Assembly (NCBI RefSeq): GCF_030812195.1
Contig: NZ_JAUSSF010000001.1
Coordinates: 1,798,001 to 1,862,000, forward strand
Direction of reading: 5' to 3'
From: Chryseobacterium lathyri
Lineage (GTDB): Bacteria; Bacteroidota; Bacteroidia; Flavobacteriales; Weeksellaceae
DNA: 64,000 nucleotides
Shown: positions 18,177 to 25,621 of the stretch, in pieces
Numbering within the stretch: the stretch's first letter is position 1
Layout: each line of letters begins with the position of its first letter
Notes under the pieces: generated by a model
What the model saw: the letters and a program-made list of their open reading frames with translations, nothing else
Database searches by the model: none
What the model was told of the DNA's origin: nothing
Translations under genes and position numbers: made by a program

Positions 18177-18764
18177 CTATAATGCATTGGGTCTATGTAT
18201 TTGTCCCTTCGCCCGTGTAAGCGATCGCTGCGTGATACCCAGGTACGATGCCAGATCCTGTGTCGTTATGCGCTGGACGAGCATCGGCTCGCTAGACAGG
18301 ACATGACGGTATTTATCTACAGCCGACCTATTATTGTAATTCAGCAGATAACTTTCCTTTTGGTTATACTCGTGTTCCATCACCGATTTTATAACTCCGT
18401 TCCAAGCAGTCACCTGACCAAGCAGATGCTGATAGTCCGGGTAGCTGATCCTATAGATTATGCTGTCTTCTATAGCCCTGATACTCCTTCTTGATTTTTC
18501 CTGCGCCACAAACTCAGGAAACGAGGTGACAAATTCATTTTCAAACTTAAAGCAGGTTATATTTTCTTTTCCTTCTTTGTCAACACCATATGCCTTTACA
18601 GCGCCACTAGCGATAAATCCAATATAACGGCAGGATTCATCTTCACGAATAAAAAAATCACCCTTTTTTAAGCGGATCGGTTTGAAGAACTGCGCAGAAA
18701 AGTTGATTTCATCAGCCGATAGCCCTCCTGTTGAGGATAGGTAATTTTCAAATACACCAGTCAT
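18177..18764 (-). CDS. Crp/Fnr-family transcriptional regulator
   Basis: A 195-residue regulator with an N-terminal cyclic-nucleotide-binding-type beta-roll (RLKKGDFFIREDESCRYIGFIASGAVKAY) and a C-terminal winged helix-turn-helix (TTQDLASYLGITQRSLTRAKGQI). The Arg/Ser signature of true cAMP-binding Crp is not evident, and the Cys cluster of Fnr is absent, so the effector is unknown. Bacteroidota have many such Crp-like proteins of unknown ligand. It is upstream of the MBL hydrolase gene on the same strand with 54 bases between them, and probably regulates it. Confidence 0.88.
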   Translation of the reverse strand: MTGVFENYLSSTGGLSADEINFSAQFFKPIRLKKGDFFIREDESCRYIGFIASGAVKAYGVDKEGKENITCFKFENEFVTSFPEFVAQEKSRRSIRAIEDSIIYRISYPDYQHLLGQVTAWNGVIKSVMEHEYNQKESYLLNYNNRSAVDKYRHVLSSEPMLVQRITTQDLASYLGITQRSLTRAKGQIHRPNAL

Positions 18765-18830
18765 TTTGCAGTCTTTTCATCCTTTTATTTTCTTTTTAAT
18801 CGTCTATGGATACATACCAAATCCAACATC

Positions 18831-18838
18831 CAAATCTA
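18831..18838 (-). promoter_or_regulatory. -7 promoter box of the Crp-type regulator gene
   Basis: The minus strand reads TAGATTTG, an exact TAnnTTTG match, 66 bases before the start codon. It is identical to the box before the adjacent hydrolase gene. Confidence 0.4.
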
Positions 18839-18854
18839 ACAATTATTATACATT

Positions 18855-18883
18855 AAAAAAAGACTGCAGGTGCAGTCTTTTTT
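18855..18883. terminator. Bidirectional intrinsic terminator
   Basis: AAAAAAAGACTGCA and TGCAGTCTTTTTT form a near-perfect stem around GG, with A and T runs giving a U-tract on either strand. It lies downstream (minus strand) of the XRE/pentapeptide gene, 214 bases after its stop, and upstream of the Crp-type gene. It probably insulates the two. Confidence 0.75.
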
Positions 18884-19096
18884 AGATGGGATACTTTTCC
18901 CATTATGTCATTTGTTTTAACGTCTTTTCTCATCCTTCGCTCAATATCGTTAGCGTTGTAGTAGATTGTACTTCCAATATAGCTAAATAGCATAGTCTCT
19001 TTGTGTTAATATGGCGCTGAAAACGATCTTAAAAATATTCCGATAGCTATAGTATTTGGATCATTCCACTTAAGAATAAAGTATAATTATTCCATT

Positions 19097-20200
19097 TTAA
19101 GGTGTCGCCAATGTGATATCAGCCATATCTGCTTTCCCATTTTTCAAAAAAGCATAGGTTATCTTATCCACCTTACAGCCAATAAATTGAATGCGTTTCA
19201 GACTATTGTTTTTAAAGAATGTGTTGATAAGAGTTGAATTCTGGAATGTGATCCTTTTAAAGGTGCAGTTTTCAAAATAACAGTCCTCCAAAGAACCTTC
19301 GAAAATTATATCCTCAAGCTGTATTCCAATAAAAGAAGTGTGGCTCCACACTGCATCTTCTATGGTATTATCCACAAAGGATCCTGATTTAAATTTCGCT
19401 CCGGTAAAATTCGCTCCGGAGAAATCGCAGCCTTTGATATGACTTTCTGAAAAATCAGTTTCTTCCAGGCAGCAGTCATTAAATATATTGTTGGCTAAAC
19501 TGGAATTCTGAATATGTCCGTTACTGATATCGGAATTTGAAAATCCACAGCTTTCAACATGGCTGCTTTTTTGAAGTCTCATCCCGATAAGATTGGCATC
19601 CGAGAAATCACAACCTTTTATATAGCTTCTCGAAAATTCAGCTTCTTTAAGTAAGGTATCGTTAAACAAATTGCTCATTAAGTGGGAGTTCTGAAACTGG
19701 CTGTTGCTGATATCAGAACTTGAGAAATCACAGTTATCAACATGATTATTTTTTAAAAGAAGACCAGATAGGTTTGAACCGATAAACTTACATCGTTGCA
19801 TATTGGCAGAACTGAATTTTTCATGCAGATTTTTCAATCCGGAAAAGTCAGCATCAACCCAGCTTCCATGCGACATATCCCAGTTAAGTTTTTTCTCCTT
19901 CACTTCTGGAGATGACTGGACAGCGACAGATGACGTCAATTCAGCTGGCTCTTTTTCTGAAAGTTCAACGGGTATTTCATCAGCCATAGGTTCTAATCCT
20001 TCTGAAAAATAATTAAGATCAACAGTCAGAATTTCAGCGAGACGGTTTAAAGTAATGATGTCGGGCATTGATTCTCCACGTTCCCACTTTCCGACCGCCT
20101 GAGGACTTATGAACAGACGCTGTGCAAGCTGAGCCTGAGACATATTCATTTTCTTTCGAGCTGCGGCAATTCTATTGCCAATTATTTTTGTATTTAACAT
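19097..20200 (-). CDS. XRE helix-turn-helix protein fused to pentapeptide repeats
   Basis: A 367-residue cytosolic protein with two parts. Residues about 7-63 are a classic XRE/Cro DNA-binding domain (AQLAQRLFISPQAVGKWERGESMPD). After an acidic linker, residues about 110-350 form pentapeptide repeats of the A(D/N)LxX kind (CDFSDANLIG, CDFSGANFTG). One block of 60 residues, that is twelve pentapeptides, is repeated almost in register: SHVESCGFSNSDIS and HVDNCDFSSSDIS, with LEETDFSESHIKG and LKEAEFSRSYIKG. Such repeats fold as a right-handed quadrilateral beta-helix, which in MfpA/Qnr proteins mimics DNA. Whether this one does is unknown. The promoter region holds repeated TATAGT(A/T)G sites that could be its own operators. 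Confidence 0.88.
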   Translation of the reverse strand: MLNTKIIGNRIAAARKKMNMSQAQLAQRLFISPQAVGKWERGESMPDIITLNRLAEILTVDLNYFSEGLEPMADEIPVELSEKEPAELTSSVAVQSSPEVKEKKLNWDMSHGSWVDADFSGLKNLHEKFSSANMQRCKFIGSNLSGLLLKNNHVDNCDFSSSDISNSQFQNSHLMSNLFNDTLLKEAEFSRSYIKGCDFSDANLIGMRLQKSSHVESCGFSNSDISNGHIQNSSLANNIFNDCCLEETDFSESHIKGCDFSGANFTGAKFKSGSFVDNTIEDAVWSHTSFIGIQLEDIIFEGSLEDCYFENCTFKRITFQNSTLINTFFKNNSLKRIQFIGCKVDKITYAFLKNGKADMADITLATP

Positions 20201-20202
20201 AA

Positions 20203-20304
20203 CTACTATATTTCTTTTTTGGTATTACAAAGGTATAGTAGATGTATTTACAGAATCAAAAAAAACATCAAACTTATAGTTGTATTGACGCTATTTATAG
20301 TTGT
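20203..20304 (-). promoter_or_regulatory. Candidate operator array upstream of the XRE/pentapeptide gene
   Basis: CTACTATA at 20203-20210 is the inverse of TATAGTAG at 20234-20241, and TATAGTTG recurs at 20276-20283 and 20297-20304. The three same-strand sites start 42 and 21 bp apart, close to whole helical turns. The first pair straddles the -7 box at 20228-20235. The XRE domain of the adjacent gene is the obvious candidate ligand. Confidence 0.5.
20228..20235 (-). promoter_or_regulatory. -7 promoter box of the XRE/pentapeptide gene
   Basis: The minus strand reads TACCTTTG, an exact TAnnTTTG match, ending 27 bases before the ATG at 20200 and overlapping the candidate operator. Confidence 0.5.
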
Positions 20305-20379
20305 TATTGACAACCAGGTGTGGTATATCCGGATCTTTTTATGATATGTTATTACAGCTACATGAAATACCCTCTCTTA

Positions 20380-20538
20380 TCACCAGGATTTCTTAATACC
20401 ATTGAAATATATTACAATCATATTAATTGTGGAAAAAAACTTCAATTTCTTTAAATCGAAGTATTGAAGTTTTTCTTTAACCATTACTTCCCAATCATCA
20501 TTGGGATTGCTCATCAAACGAATATCATACAAATTCAT
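20380..20538 (-). CDS. Possible small protein of 52 residues
   Basis: An ATG at 20538 opens a frame starting MNLYDIRLMSNPNDDWEVMV and continuing KEKLQYFDLKKLKFF before ending at TGA. The first 30 residues have a soluble-protein look; the tail is less convincing. A hairpin with AACTTCAAT/ATTGAAGTT arms lies inside it (about 20435-20474), which argues either for a terminator or against a gene. No family recognised. It lies in the 440-base gap between the XRE/pentapeptide gene and the membrane protein gene. Confidence 0.25.
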   Translation of the reverse strand: MNLYDIRLMSNPNDDWEVMVKEKLQYFDLKKLKFFSTINMIVIYFNGIKKSW

Positions 20539-20643
20539 ATATAGGAAATAGGTTAATTAGTGCATTTTCATCCTTTAATTAAAGAATATAAAATCTTTAG
20601 TTATATTGTCATGATCTGTAGCTTTACATTACTTTTTATATGT

Positions 20644-21147
20644 TTAACCCAATAAATTACTTTGAGATAAGGCCTCTAAATAAAGCTTTAACCGGCTATG
20701 CAAGAAAACGTCAACGATCAGCAAGCCGAAGAACATCAGAGCAAAACCAATGAATAAGCCCTGGAAGTATTCCTGAGAAAAGCCGAAATAACCTAATATC
20801 GACAATGTAAGTAAGGCTGTCCATAAATATTTGGTTAGGGTATAACTCTTATCAAAGCCTTTAACTTTTTCGTATTCCTGTTTAAAGATCAGGGAAGGAT
20901 TCTGATGATACAGTTTTTCCATTTCGGCAGGATATTTAGGCTTTGATGACAGCAGAAATCCTCCATACGCCAAATTCAGGACAACCAAAAGGCCAAGCGG
21001 CAGGATCATTCCTTTCTGCAGATAGTTTCCATTTTTTATAAGTGAAAACAAGACCGGTACAACAACTAATAGGGAGATTCCCATCATCCATTTTCCCTGT
21101 AAAGCATCTCCCTTAGCCCACACTGTTACATGCTCAATGAAATTCAT
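20644..21147 (-). CDS. Four-helix membrane protein of unknown function
   Basis: A 167-residue inner-membrane protein from the ATG at 21147 (MNFIEHVTVWAKGDALQGKW). Four hydrophobic segments are visible: ISLLVVVPVLFSLI, ILPLGLLVVLNLAYGGFLL, YLWTALLTLSILGYFGF and FIGFALMFFGLLIVDVFL. Between helices 2 and 3 a polar loop contains YPAEMEKLYHQNPSLIFKQE. A longer in-frame start at 21273 would overlap the AraC gene by 92 bases and is unlikely. It follows the AraC-type regulator gene by 34 bases and is probably co-transcribed with it. I do not recognise the family. Confidence 0.7.
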   Translation of the reverse strand: MNFIEHVTVWAKGDALQGKWMMGISLLVVVPVLFSLIKNGNYLQKGMILPLGLLVVLNLAYGGFLLSSKPKYPAEMEKLYHQNPSLIFKQEYEKVKGFDKSYTLTKYLWTALLTLSILGYFGFSQEYFQGLFIGFALMFFGLLIVDVFLHSRLKLYLEALSQSNLLG

Positions 21148-21181
21148 GTTATTTTGATTAAAACGGTTGACGGCTGTTATT

Positions 21182-22003
21182 TTAAAATTTATCATTTTTT
21201 TTAAGATCAGAAGTGGTAACGCCATATTTTTTCTTAAATGAATAATAAAAATGTGAAAGGTTTTCAAATCCAAGATCTAAATAGAAATCCACAGGTTTTC
21301 GCTCGAGATATTTAATCTGATAGTATGCTTCCTCAAGCCGTCGTTCTTGAAGCCACTGTTTAGGTGTTGCATTAAATACCTTCCTGAAATCGCGTTTAAA
21401 TCCAGAAAGACTTCTGCCTGTTAGTTTTGCAAATGTCTCAACAGAAACATTAAACATGTAATTCTGCTCCATAAAATCCCCGAGATCTATTTTGTACGGC
21501 GATGAAAAATCAAACAAAACCTGTTTAAAATCAGGGTTGGATTGCAACAACAGTTCTATAGCTTCCCTGATTTTCAGATCTGCCAACCTTGGTGTTGCTT
21601 CTTTTTTCTTATTGATGTATGGTGCAAGCGAGATAAAATAGCTCCGGAGGAAATTGTCAGGCTCAAAAAACAATCTTTGTGTCCCGGTATATCCACCTTC
21701 TACCTCGATTTTATTTTCCAGCGCATATTTATTCAGAACCTCTCTATCTAGCGTGATAGAAACAAATTTATACTCTCCTGACTTTGAAGGATATTTTGTA
21801 GTACGGATCAGCTGATTTTTCCTGATCAATACAATTGTATTTTCGGGAACTACTATTGATCCGCCCGGATATACCGCATTTGTCTCTCCTGATAGCTGAA
21901 ACCCCAATAAGTGTTCCGGGATAAACTCTTCATCCCCTCTTTGCTTGCTGAACTGGCAAGAATATACCAGCCTGTCAAATATTATCTCCCTTGTACCTTC
22001 CAT
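21182..22003 (-). CDS. AraC-family transcriptional regulator
   Basis: A 273-residue regulator. The first 170 residues form a cupin-like N-terminal domain of the ExsA/AraC_N type (QLSGETNAVYPGGSIVVPENTIVLIRKNQL). The last 100 residues contain two helix-turn-helix motifs (VETFAKLTGRSLSGFKRDFRKVF and YLDLGFENLSHFYYSFKKKYG). It starts 16 bases after the GlcG-type gene and precedes the four-helix membrane protein gene, so it may be co-transcribed with both. A signal for the upstream oxidoreductase genes is a reasonable guess. No ligand can be named. Confidence 0.9.
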   Translation of the reverse strand: MEGTREIIFDRLVYSCQFSKQRGDEEFIPEHLLGFQLSGETNAVYPGGSIVVPENTIVLIRKNQLIRTTKYPSKSGEYKFVSITLDREVLNKYALENKIEVEGGYTGTQRLFFEPDNFLRSYFISLAPYINKKKEATPRLADLKIREAIELLLQSNPDFKQVLFDFSSPYKIDLGDFMEQNYMFNVSVETFAKLTGRSLSGFKRDFRKVFNATPKQWLQERRLEEAYYQIKYLERKPVDFYLDLGFENLSHFYYSFKKKYGVTTSDLKKNDKF

Positions 22004-22019
22004 ATTTCAAAATTTAATT

Positions 22020-22424
22020 TCAGGAAATAGAATCAGCTCCGGCCATTGCAATTTCTTTATCCTGCTCTGTGGTTCCCCCTGAGGAAGCAATTGCCCCAAT
22101 TATCTTCCCATCCTTATTTTTGATCACTACTCCTCCAGCAATCGTCAAAAGTCCATCATTGGAATTTAACATTCCATATCCATGCACGCCTGCACCGGAA
22201 ACAATAGTACCCATAATATCACTATCAACGCCGAACATTACAGCTGTTCTCGCTTTTTTAACCGCAAAATCGATGACACCGTAAACACTGCCGAGCCTGG
22301 CAAAAGCTACCAGATGACCACCTGTGTCAACAACAGCAAGACTTACAGGGGTTTTTAAGGATTTCGCTTTTTCTATAGAAGTATCCAAAGCTTTTGTGGC
22401 TTCATTATATGTAATATTCATCAT
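22020..22424 (-). CDS. GlcG/HbpS-family (DUF336) protein
   Basis: A 134-residue protein with the family features: an N-terminal helix (EATKALDTSIEKAKS), VSLAVVDTGGHLVAFARLGSVY, the KKARTAVMFGVDS helix and the Gly-rich end GGVVIKNKDGKIIGAIASSGG. The fold resembles a PAS-like/profilin fold. Members occur as heme-binding HbpS or as glycolate-operon GlcG; most have no proven function. No signal peptide is visible here, so it is probably cytosolic. It lies between a dehydrogenase gene (with a terminator between) and an AraC gene. Either of two adjacent ATGs (22424 or 22421) may be the start. Confidence 0.88.
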   Translation of the reverse strand: MMNITYNEATKALDTSIEKAKSLKTPVSLAVVDTGGHLVAFARLGSVYGVIDFAVKKARTAVMFGVDSDIMGTIVSGAGVHGYGMLNSNDGLLTIAGGVVIKNKDGKIIGAIASSGGTTEQDKEIAMAGADSIS

Positions 22425-22446
22425 AGTTTTGTTTTTTAATTAATGT

Positions 22447-22481
22447 ATAAAAATGCGCAAATTGTTTAACATTTGCGCATT
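22447..22481 (-). terminator. Intrinsic terminator after the SDR gene
   Basis: AATGCGCAAAT and ATTTGCGCATT form an 11-bp perfect stem with an 8-base loop. On the minus strand the stem is followed by TTTTT. It lies 15 bases beyond the dehydrogenase stop and separates it from the GlcG-type gene. Confidence 0.75.
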
Positions 22482-22495
22482 GAAGATGTTCCGTA

Positions 22496-23287
22496 TTAAC
22501 TTTTTGCAGTCCAGGCCTCTATTTGAAGCTGTTTTACAAAATCTTCTGTTTCTTTGGGATGCAGATTTCTGAAATTGCTGTTGTCATCCAGGGCAACATT
22601 CACGATCACGTCTGCCATTGATTGCGGATCTAGTTGATTCGCCAATGATTCTGCCGTACCATCAAAAACCGAAGGTGGTGTGAAATTAGTTTCTGGATTG
22701 TACCAACGGAAAATAGTATCGACACCACGATCATTAAATCCAGTACCAAATACTCCGGGATTACATGTGGCAATCTTGATATTGAATTGGGCCAGTTCTG
22801 TTTTCAAACCTTCGGCAATTGCTTCCATGGCGTGCTTTGAGGCGCAATAAGCAGCAACGTAAGGTACGGTCCACAATCCTCCCATTGATGTGGTAAATAC
22901 AATTTTACCCGGCTTTTTTTGGTCAATAAATTTTTTAATAAAACCTTGCGCCAGTTCCAGACCGCCGAAGACATTTACATCAAACATGGAGCGGATAAGA
23001 TCTATTGGTTGTTCAGCAATAGGTCCGCCTTCCATGATTCCTGCATTACTGATCAAGATATCAATATCATATTTTCCCAAGATATAGGCAATATCCCGGG
23101 AATTGGTAACATCTAATTTGTCAACAATAAGGTCTACGCCCTGTTCTTTAGCTTCTCTTATCAGATCACTCATTTGAGGATAAACTTGTGAGGTAGCAAT
23201 AACTTTGTGCCCTTTTTTAGCCAAATCAAAAGCAGCTATCTTTCCAAACCCACTTGAAGCCCCTGTAATTAAAATTGTCTTGTTCAT
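22496..23287 (-). CDS. Short-chain dehydrogenase/reductase
   Basis: A 263-residue SDR. Motifs: cofactor-binding TGASSGFGKIAA near the start, SNAGIMEGG, catalytic Ser and Tyr in TTSMGGLWTVPYVAAYCASKH, and NPGVFGTG. After beta-strand 2 the sequence is VIATSQVYPQ, with no acidic residue, which fits NADP(H). The C-terminal part (DDNSNFRNLHPKETEDFVKQ) resembles SDRs that act on small carbonyl compounds. Substrate unknown. It is the first of four minus-strand genes (SDR, GlcG-type, AraC, membrane protein), although a terminator follows it directly. Confidence 0.9.
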   Translation of the reverse strand: MNKTILITGASSGFGKIAAFDLAKKGHKVIATSQVYPQMSDLIREAKEQGVDLIVDKLDVTNSRDIAYILGKYDIDILISNAGIMEGGPIAEQPIDLIRSMFDVNVFGGLELAQGFIKKFIDQKKPGKIVFTTSMGGLWTVPYVAAYCASKHAMEAIAEGLKTELAQFNIKIATCNPGVFGTGFNDRGVDTIFRWYNPETNFTPPSVFDGTAESLANQLDPQSMADVIVNVALDDNSNFRNLHPKETEDFVKQLQIEAWTAKS

Positions 23288-23641
23288 CTTTTTTCGTTTA
23301 AATGTGATTAATTATGTTACATACCTAATAATGTTAAGTACTATCGCAAGGTACAGGTAAATTAAACCTATCAGTCTTCTTCATACGTCCAATTTCATAA
23401 TGCTGTAACGTTCATGTTTCTAACGAATAAATCCGTTGTTCTTTGGGTCATTATAAAATGGCAGAATCATAGAGTTATTAAAATATTTGAATTATTTGCT
23501 AAAAGATGGTTCAAATCCCTTCCTAATCTACAGCCTTCGTAATATTCCACCATTTGATCACGACTTTTCATCTCTGCTTCAGATTCTCCTTTAGATACAC
23601 AATAATCACGACAAAAAATTGCAGTGAATAACCAATGACTA
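23288..23641. other. Intergenic region, possible decayed gene
   Basis: On the minus strand about 23480-23640 stays open and includes SKGESEAEMKSRDQMVEYYE, which looks protein-like, but the only ATG would give 34 residues. I read it as a remnant or chance frame. The dehydrogenase promoter must also lie here. Confidence 0.35.
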
Positions 23642-23673
23642 TAAAAAAGCCACCGTAATTTTATACGGCAGCT
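23642..23673 (-). terminator. Intrinsic terminator
   Basis: On the minus strand AGCTGCCGTA pairs with TACGGTGGCT (two G-U pairs) and is followed by a run of six T. It lies 24 bases after the stop of the secreted SH3-like protein gene. Confidence 0.75.
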
Positions 23674-23696
23674 GGTTTTATTAATCAGTTTTGGAT

Positions 23697-24539
23697 TTAT
23701 TTAAGCTTATAAGAGCTTCCATTCCAGAGATATGTTTTGGAAGAACGCTTTTTCTTTTCTCTACCCTTCTCATCTTTTTCCATTTCCTCCATTTTAAAAA
23801 TAAAAGCATTAGGAATTCCATTTTTATCGTTTGGAAATACAAATTCCTCGGAATGATAGTATACATCGGCATCACCCACATTGGTCAGCTGTGGCAGGGC
23901 AACCAGTTTTTTATCTTTAAAAAGAACATACTGGTCATAGCTCGCAATACCGCAGGCTTCGCCGGAAACCATCGCTTTAAGAGTTAGCTCTACATTCTGG
24001 AGCTTATGGCCGCTTTCAATGGTAAATGTGGCATAGCTTAGCTCCTCCCCGCTTCCTGTATCAAAATATACTTCATCAATCAAAGTATTTCCTTCCATCA
24101 CTTTTATGCCTGCGATATTCTGCTTTACGAGTTGATTATATTCTTTATTTTTCCGGTCTACTGTTTTCGACAATCCAAAAAGGAAATCGTAGCCGTTTTT
24201 GTTTCGGTAGCCGGCACATAAATTTCCGCCCCAGATATACCCTTCTGAAACCAAATCTCCCTTCTGATAAGACACCTTATACCAGTTGGCTCCTCTTTCG
24301 CCCAGCCTGAGCACTGTTTCTTCCTTTTTAAGGATCATTACCTGCTGATTGGTCTGCAATGAATCCGTTATTTCAGCGGTTACATCTGGCTCCTTTCTTA
24401 CTCTGGTCCAGTCTGTAAAAATTTTCTGGGCTTTATTTTCTTCAAATCCGAAAATTCCATCAGGATACACCATTTCGTTATCCTGCGCCGAAAAAAGCTG
24501 CACCATCACCAAAAATAAAAGGCTGAGTAAAAATCTCAT
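23697..24539 (-). CDS. Secreted protein with bacterial SH3-like domain
   Basis: A 280-residue exported protein: signal peptide about 1-19 (ending LFSA, then QDNEM), then residues about 43-107 with the pattern of a bacterial SH3 domain (WTRVRKEPDVTAEITDSL, NWYKVSYQKG and EGYIWGGNL). The remaining 170 residues, including YDFLFGLSKT and a basic C-terminus ending KTYLWNGSSYKLK, are not recognised. SH3b domains often bind cell-wall peptides. It starts 16 bases after prmA and shares its transcript. Confidence 0.75.
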   Translation of the reverse strand: MRFLLSLLFLVMVQLFSAQDNEMVYPDGIFGFEENKAQKIFTDWTRVRKEPDVTAEITDSLQTNQQVMILKKEETVLRLGERGANWYKVSYQKGDLVSEGYIWGGNLCAGYRNKNGYDFLFGLSKTVDRKNKEYNQLVKQNIAGIKVMEGNTLIDEVYFDTGSGEELSYATFTIESGHKLQNVELTLKAMVSGEACGIASYDQYVLFKDKKLVALPQLTNVGDADVYYHSEEFVFPNDKNGIPNAFIFKMEEMEKDEKGREKKKRSSKTYLWNGSSYKLK

Positions 24540-24555
24540 ATTCCTATTTGTTTCA

Positions 24556-25383
24556 TTATTTTTCCAACAATAAACTTACCCATTCTTCACGCTGCAGCTT
24601 CTTTTTCAGCTCGAGTCCGCTTTCTTTACAAACTTCAAGGATATCATCTACATCAAAGAAACACAATCCGGACAACAGCAGCTGCCCACCTTTATTCATT
24701 ACAGAAACATAGGTCGGAATATCAGAGATCAGAATATTCCTGTTGATATTGGCAAGAATAATATCAAAATTCTCTTTTCCTAAATTATCTGCAGTCCCCA
24801 ATTCGATATCCAGTTCCACACCGTTTCTGGCAGCGTTTTCTTTTGAATTTTCCACAGACCATTCATCAATATCGATTGCCTTTACATCTCCGGCCCCCTG
24901 CTGCTTTGCATAAATAGCCAATACCGAGGTTCCACATCCCATATCAAGCACTTTTTTACCGTTGAAATCGATATCCATCATTTGCTGGATCATCAGGTGT
25001 GTCGTAGGGTGATGTCCTGTTCCGAAAGACATTTTAGGCTGAATGATAATTTCATGCATTCCCGGTACAGAGTCGTGGAATTCTGCCCTGATGAGCACTT
25101 TATCATCAATATTGATCGGTGAAAAATTCTTTTCCCATTCTTCATTCCAGTTGATATTCGGCATTTCTTCGAAAGAATAGGTGATCTGTACATTTTCATT
25201 TTCAAAAAGCGGAAGTGCCTTAAGTTCTTCTTCTTTAAACTGTTCTTTCTGGATATATCCTAAAATTCCGTCAATTTCTTCTGTAAAGCTGTCAAAACCT
25301 ATTTCGATAAGCTCTGCCATTAATATCTCGTTCCATGGCTGTAATGGAGAAATCTTGAAATTGAATTCTAAATAATTTTGCAT
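24556..25383 (-). CDS. prmA: Ribosomal protein L11 methyltransferase
   Basis: SAM-dependent methyltransferase that trimethylates ribosomal protein L11 in the cytosol. The 275-residue length is normal. An N-terminal substrate-recognition domain (LEFNFKISPLQPWNEILMAELIEIGFDSF) is followed by a Rossmann-type catalytic domain: SFGTGHHPTTHLM, SAM motif I LDMGCGTSVLAIYA, acidic motif KAIDIDEWSVENS and the NIN motif ILANINRNILI. I chose the ATG at 25383 (MQNYLEF), three codons inside the longest frame. It has its own -7 box at 25403-25410 and leads a two-gene operon with the SH3-like protein. Confidence 0.95.
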   Translation of the reverse strand: MQNYLEFNFKISPLQPWNEILMAELIEIGFDSFTEEIDGILGYIQKEQFKEEELKALPLFENENVQITYSFEEMPNINWNEEWEKNFSPINIDDKVLIRAEFHDSVPGMHEIIIQPKMSFGTGHHPTTHLMIQQMMDIDFNGKKVLDMGCGTSVLAIYAKQQGAGDVKAIDIDEWSVENSKENAARNGVELDIELGTADNLGKENFDIILANINRNILISDIPTYVSVMNKGGQLLLSGLCFFDVDDILEVCKESGLELKKKLQREEWVSLLLEK

Positions 25384-25402
25384 GTGAGTCAATAATTTAG
25401 TG

Positions 25403-25410
25403 CAAAAATA
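25403..25410 (-). promoter_or_regulatory. -7 promoter box of prmA
   Basis: The minus strand reads TATTTTTG, an exact TAnnTTTG match, 19 bases before the ATG at 25383. Confidence 0.5.
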
Positions 25411-25542
25411 GGGATGTTATTATTGTTAAAAAAATTGAAGTGCTATGAGTATTGTATATTTTGAGGATAATACCTTTTGTTTTAATGGCAAAGGCTGGTG
25501 CAATTTTATGTTTGGCTAAAGCCGGACATTTGTGTATTAAAT

Positions 25543-25572
25543 AATAGAAGCGGGCTTTAGCCCGCTTCTATT
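25543..25572 (-). terminator. Palindromic hairpin after the SDR gene
   Basis: AATAGAAGCGGGCT and its exact reverse complement are separated by TT, a 14-bp stem. A related GGCTAAAGCC half-element lies about 30 bases before it. No long U-tract follows, so it may be a dispersed palindromic repeat that also ends transcription. Confidence 0.6.
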
Positions 25573-25621
25573 GAATATTTATTGTTAAAGTAATACAGTA
25601 TTCCATGCAACCATCAAATTC

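Noticed and set aside
18177..18764. Fnr-type oxygen sensor
   Set aside because: The N-terminal Cys cluster needed for an iron-sulfur centre is absent.
19205..19760. Tandem DNA repeats within the pentapeptide region as a CRISPR-like array
   Set aside because: The repeats are in frame, encode the 60-residue duplicated block, and have no regular spacers.
23480..23640. Minus-strand frame with SKGESEAEMKSRDQMVEYYE
   Set aside because: Protein-like for about 20 residues but the only ATG gives 34 residues and no family fits; kept only as a possible remnant.
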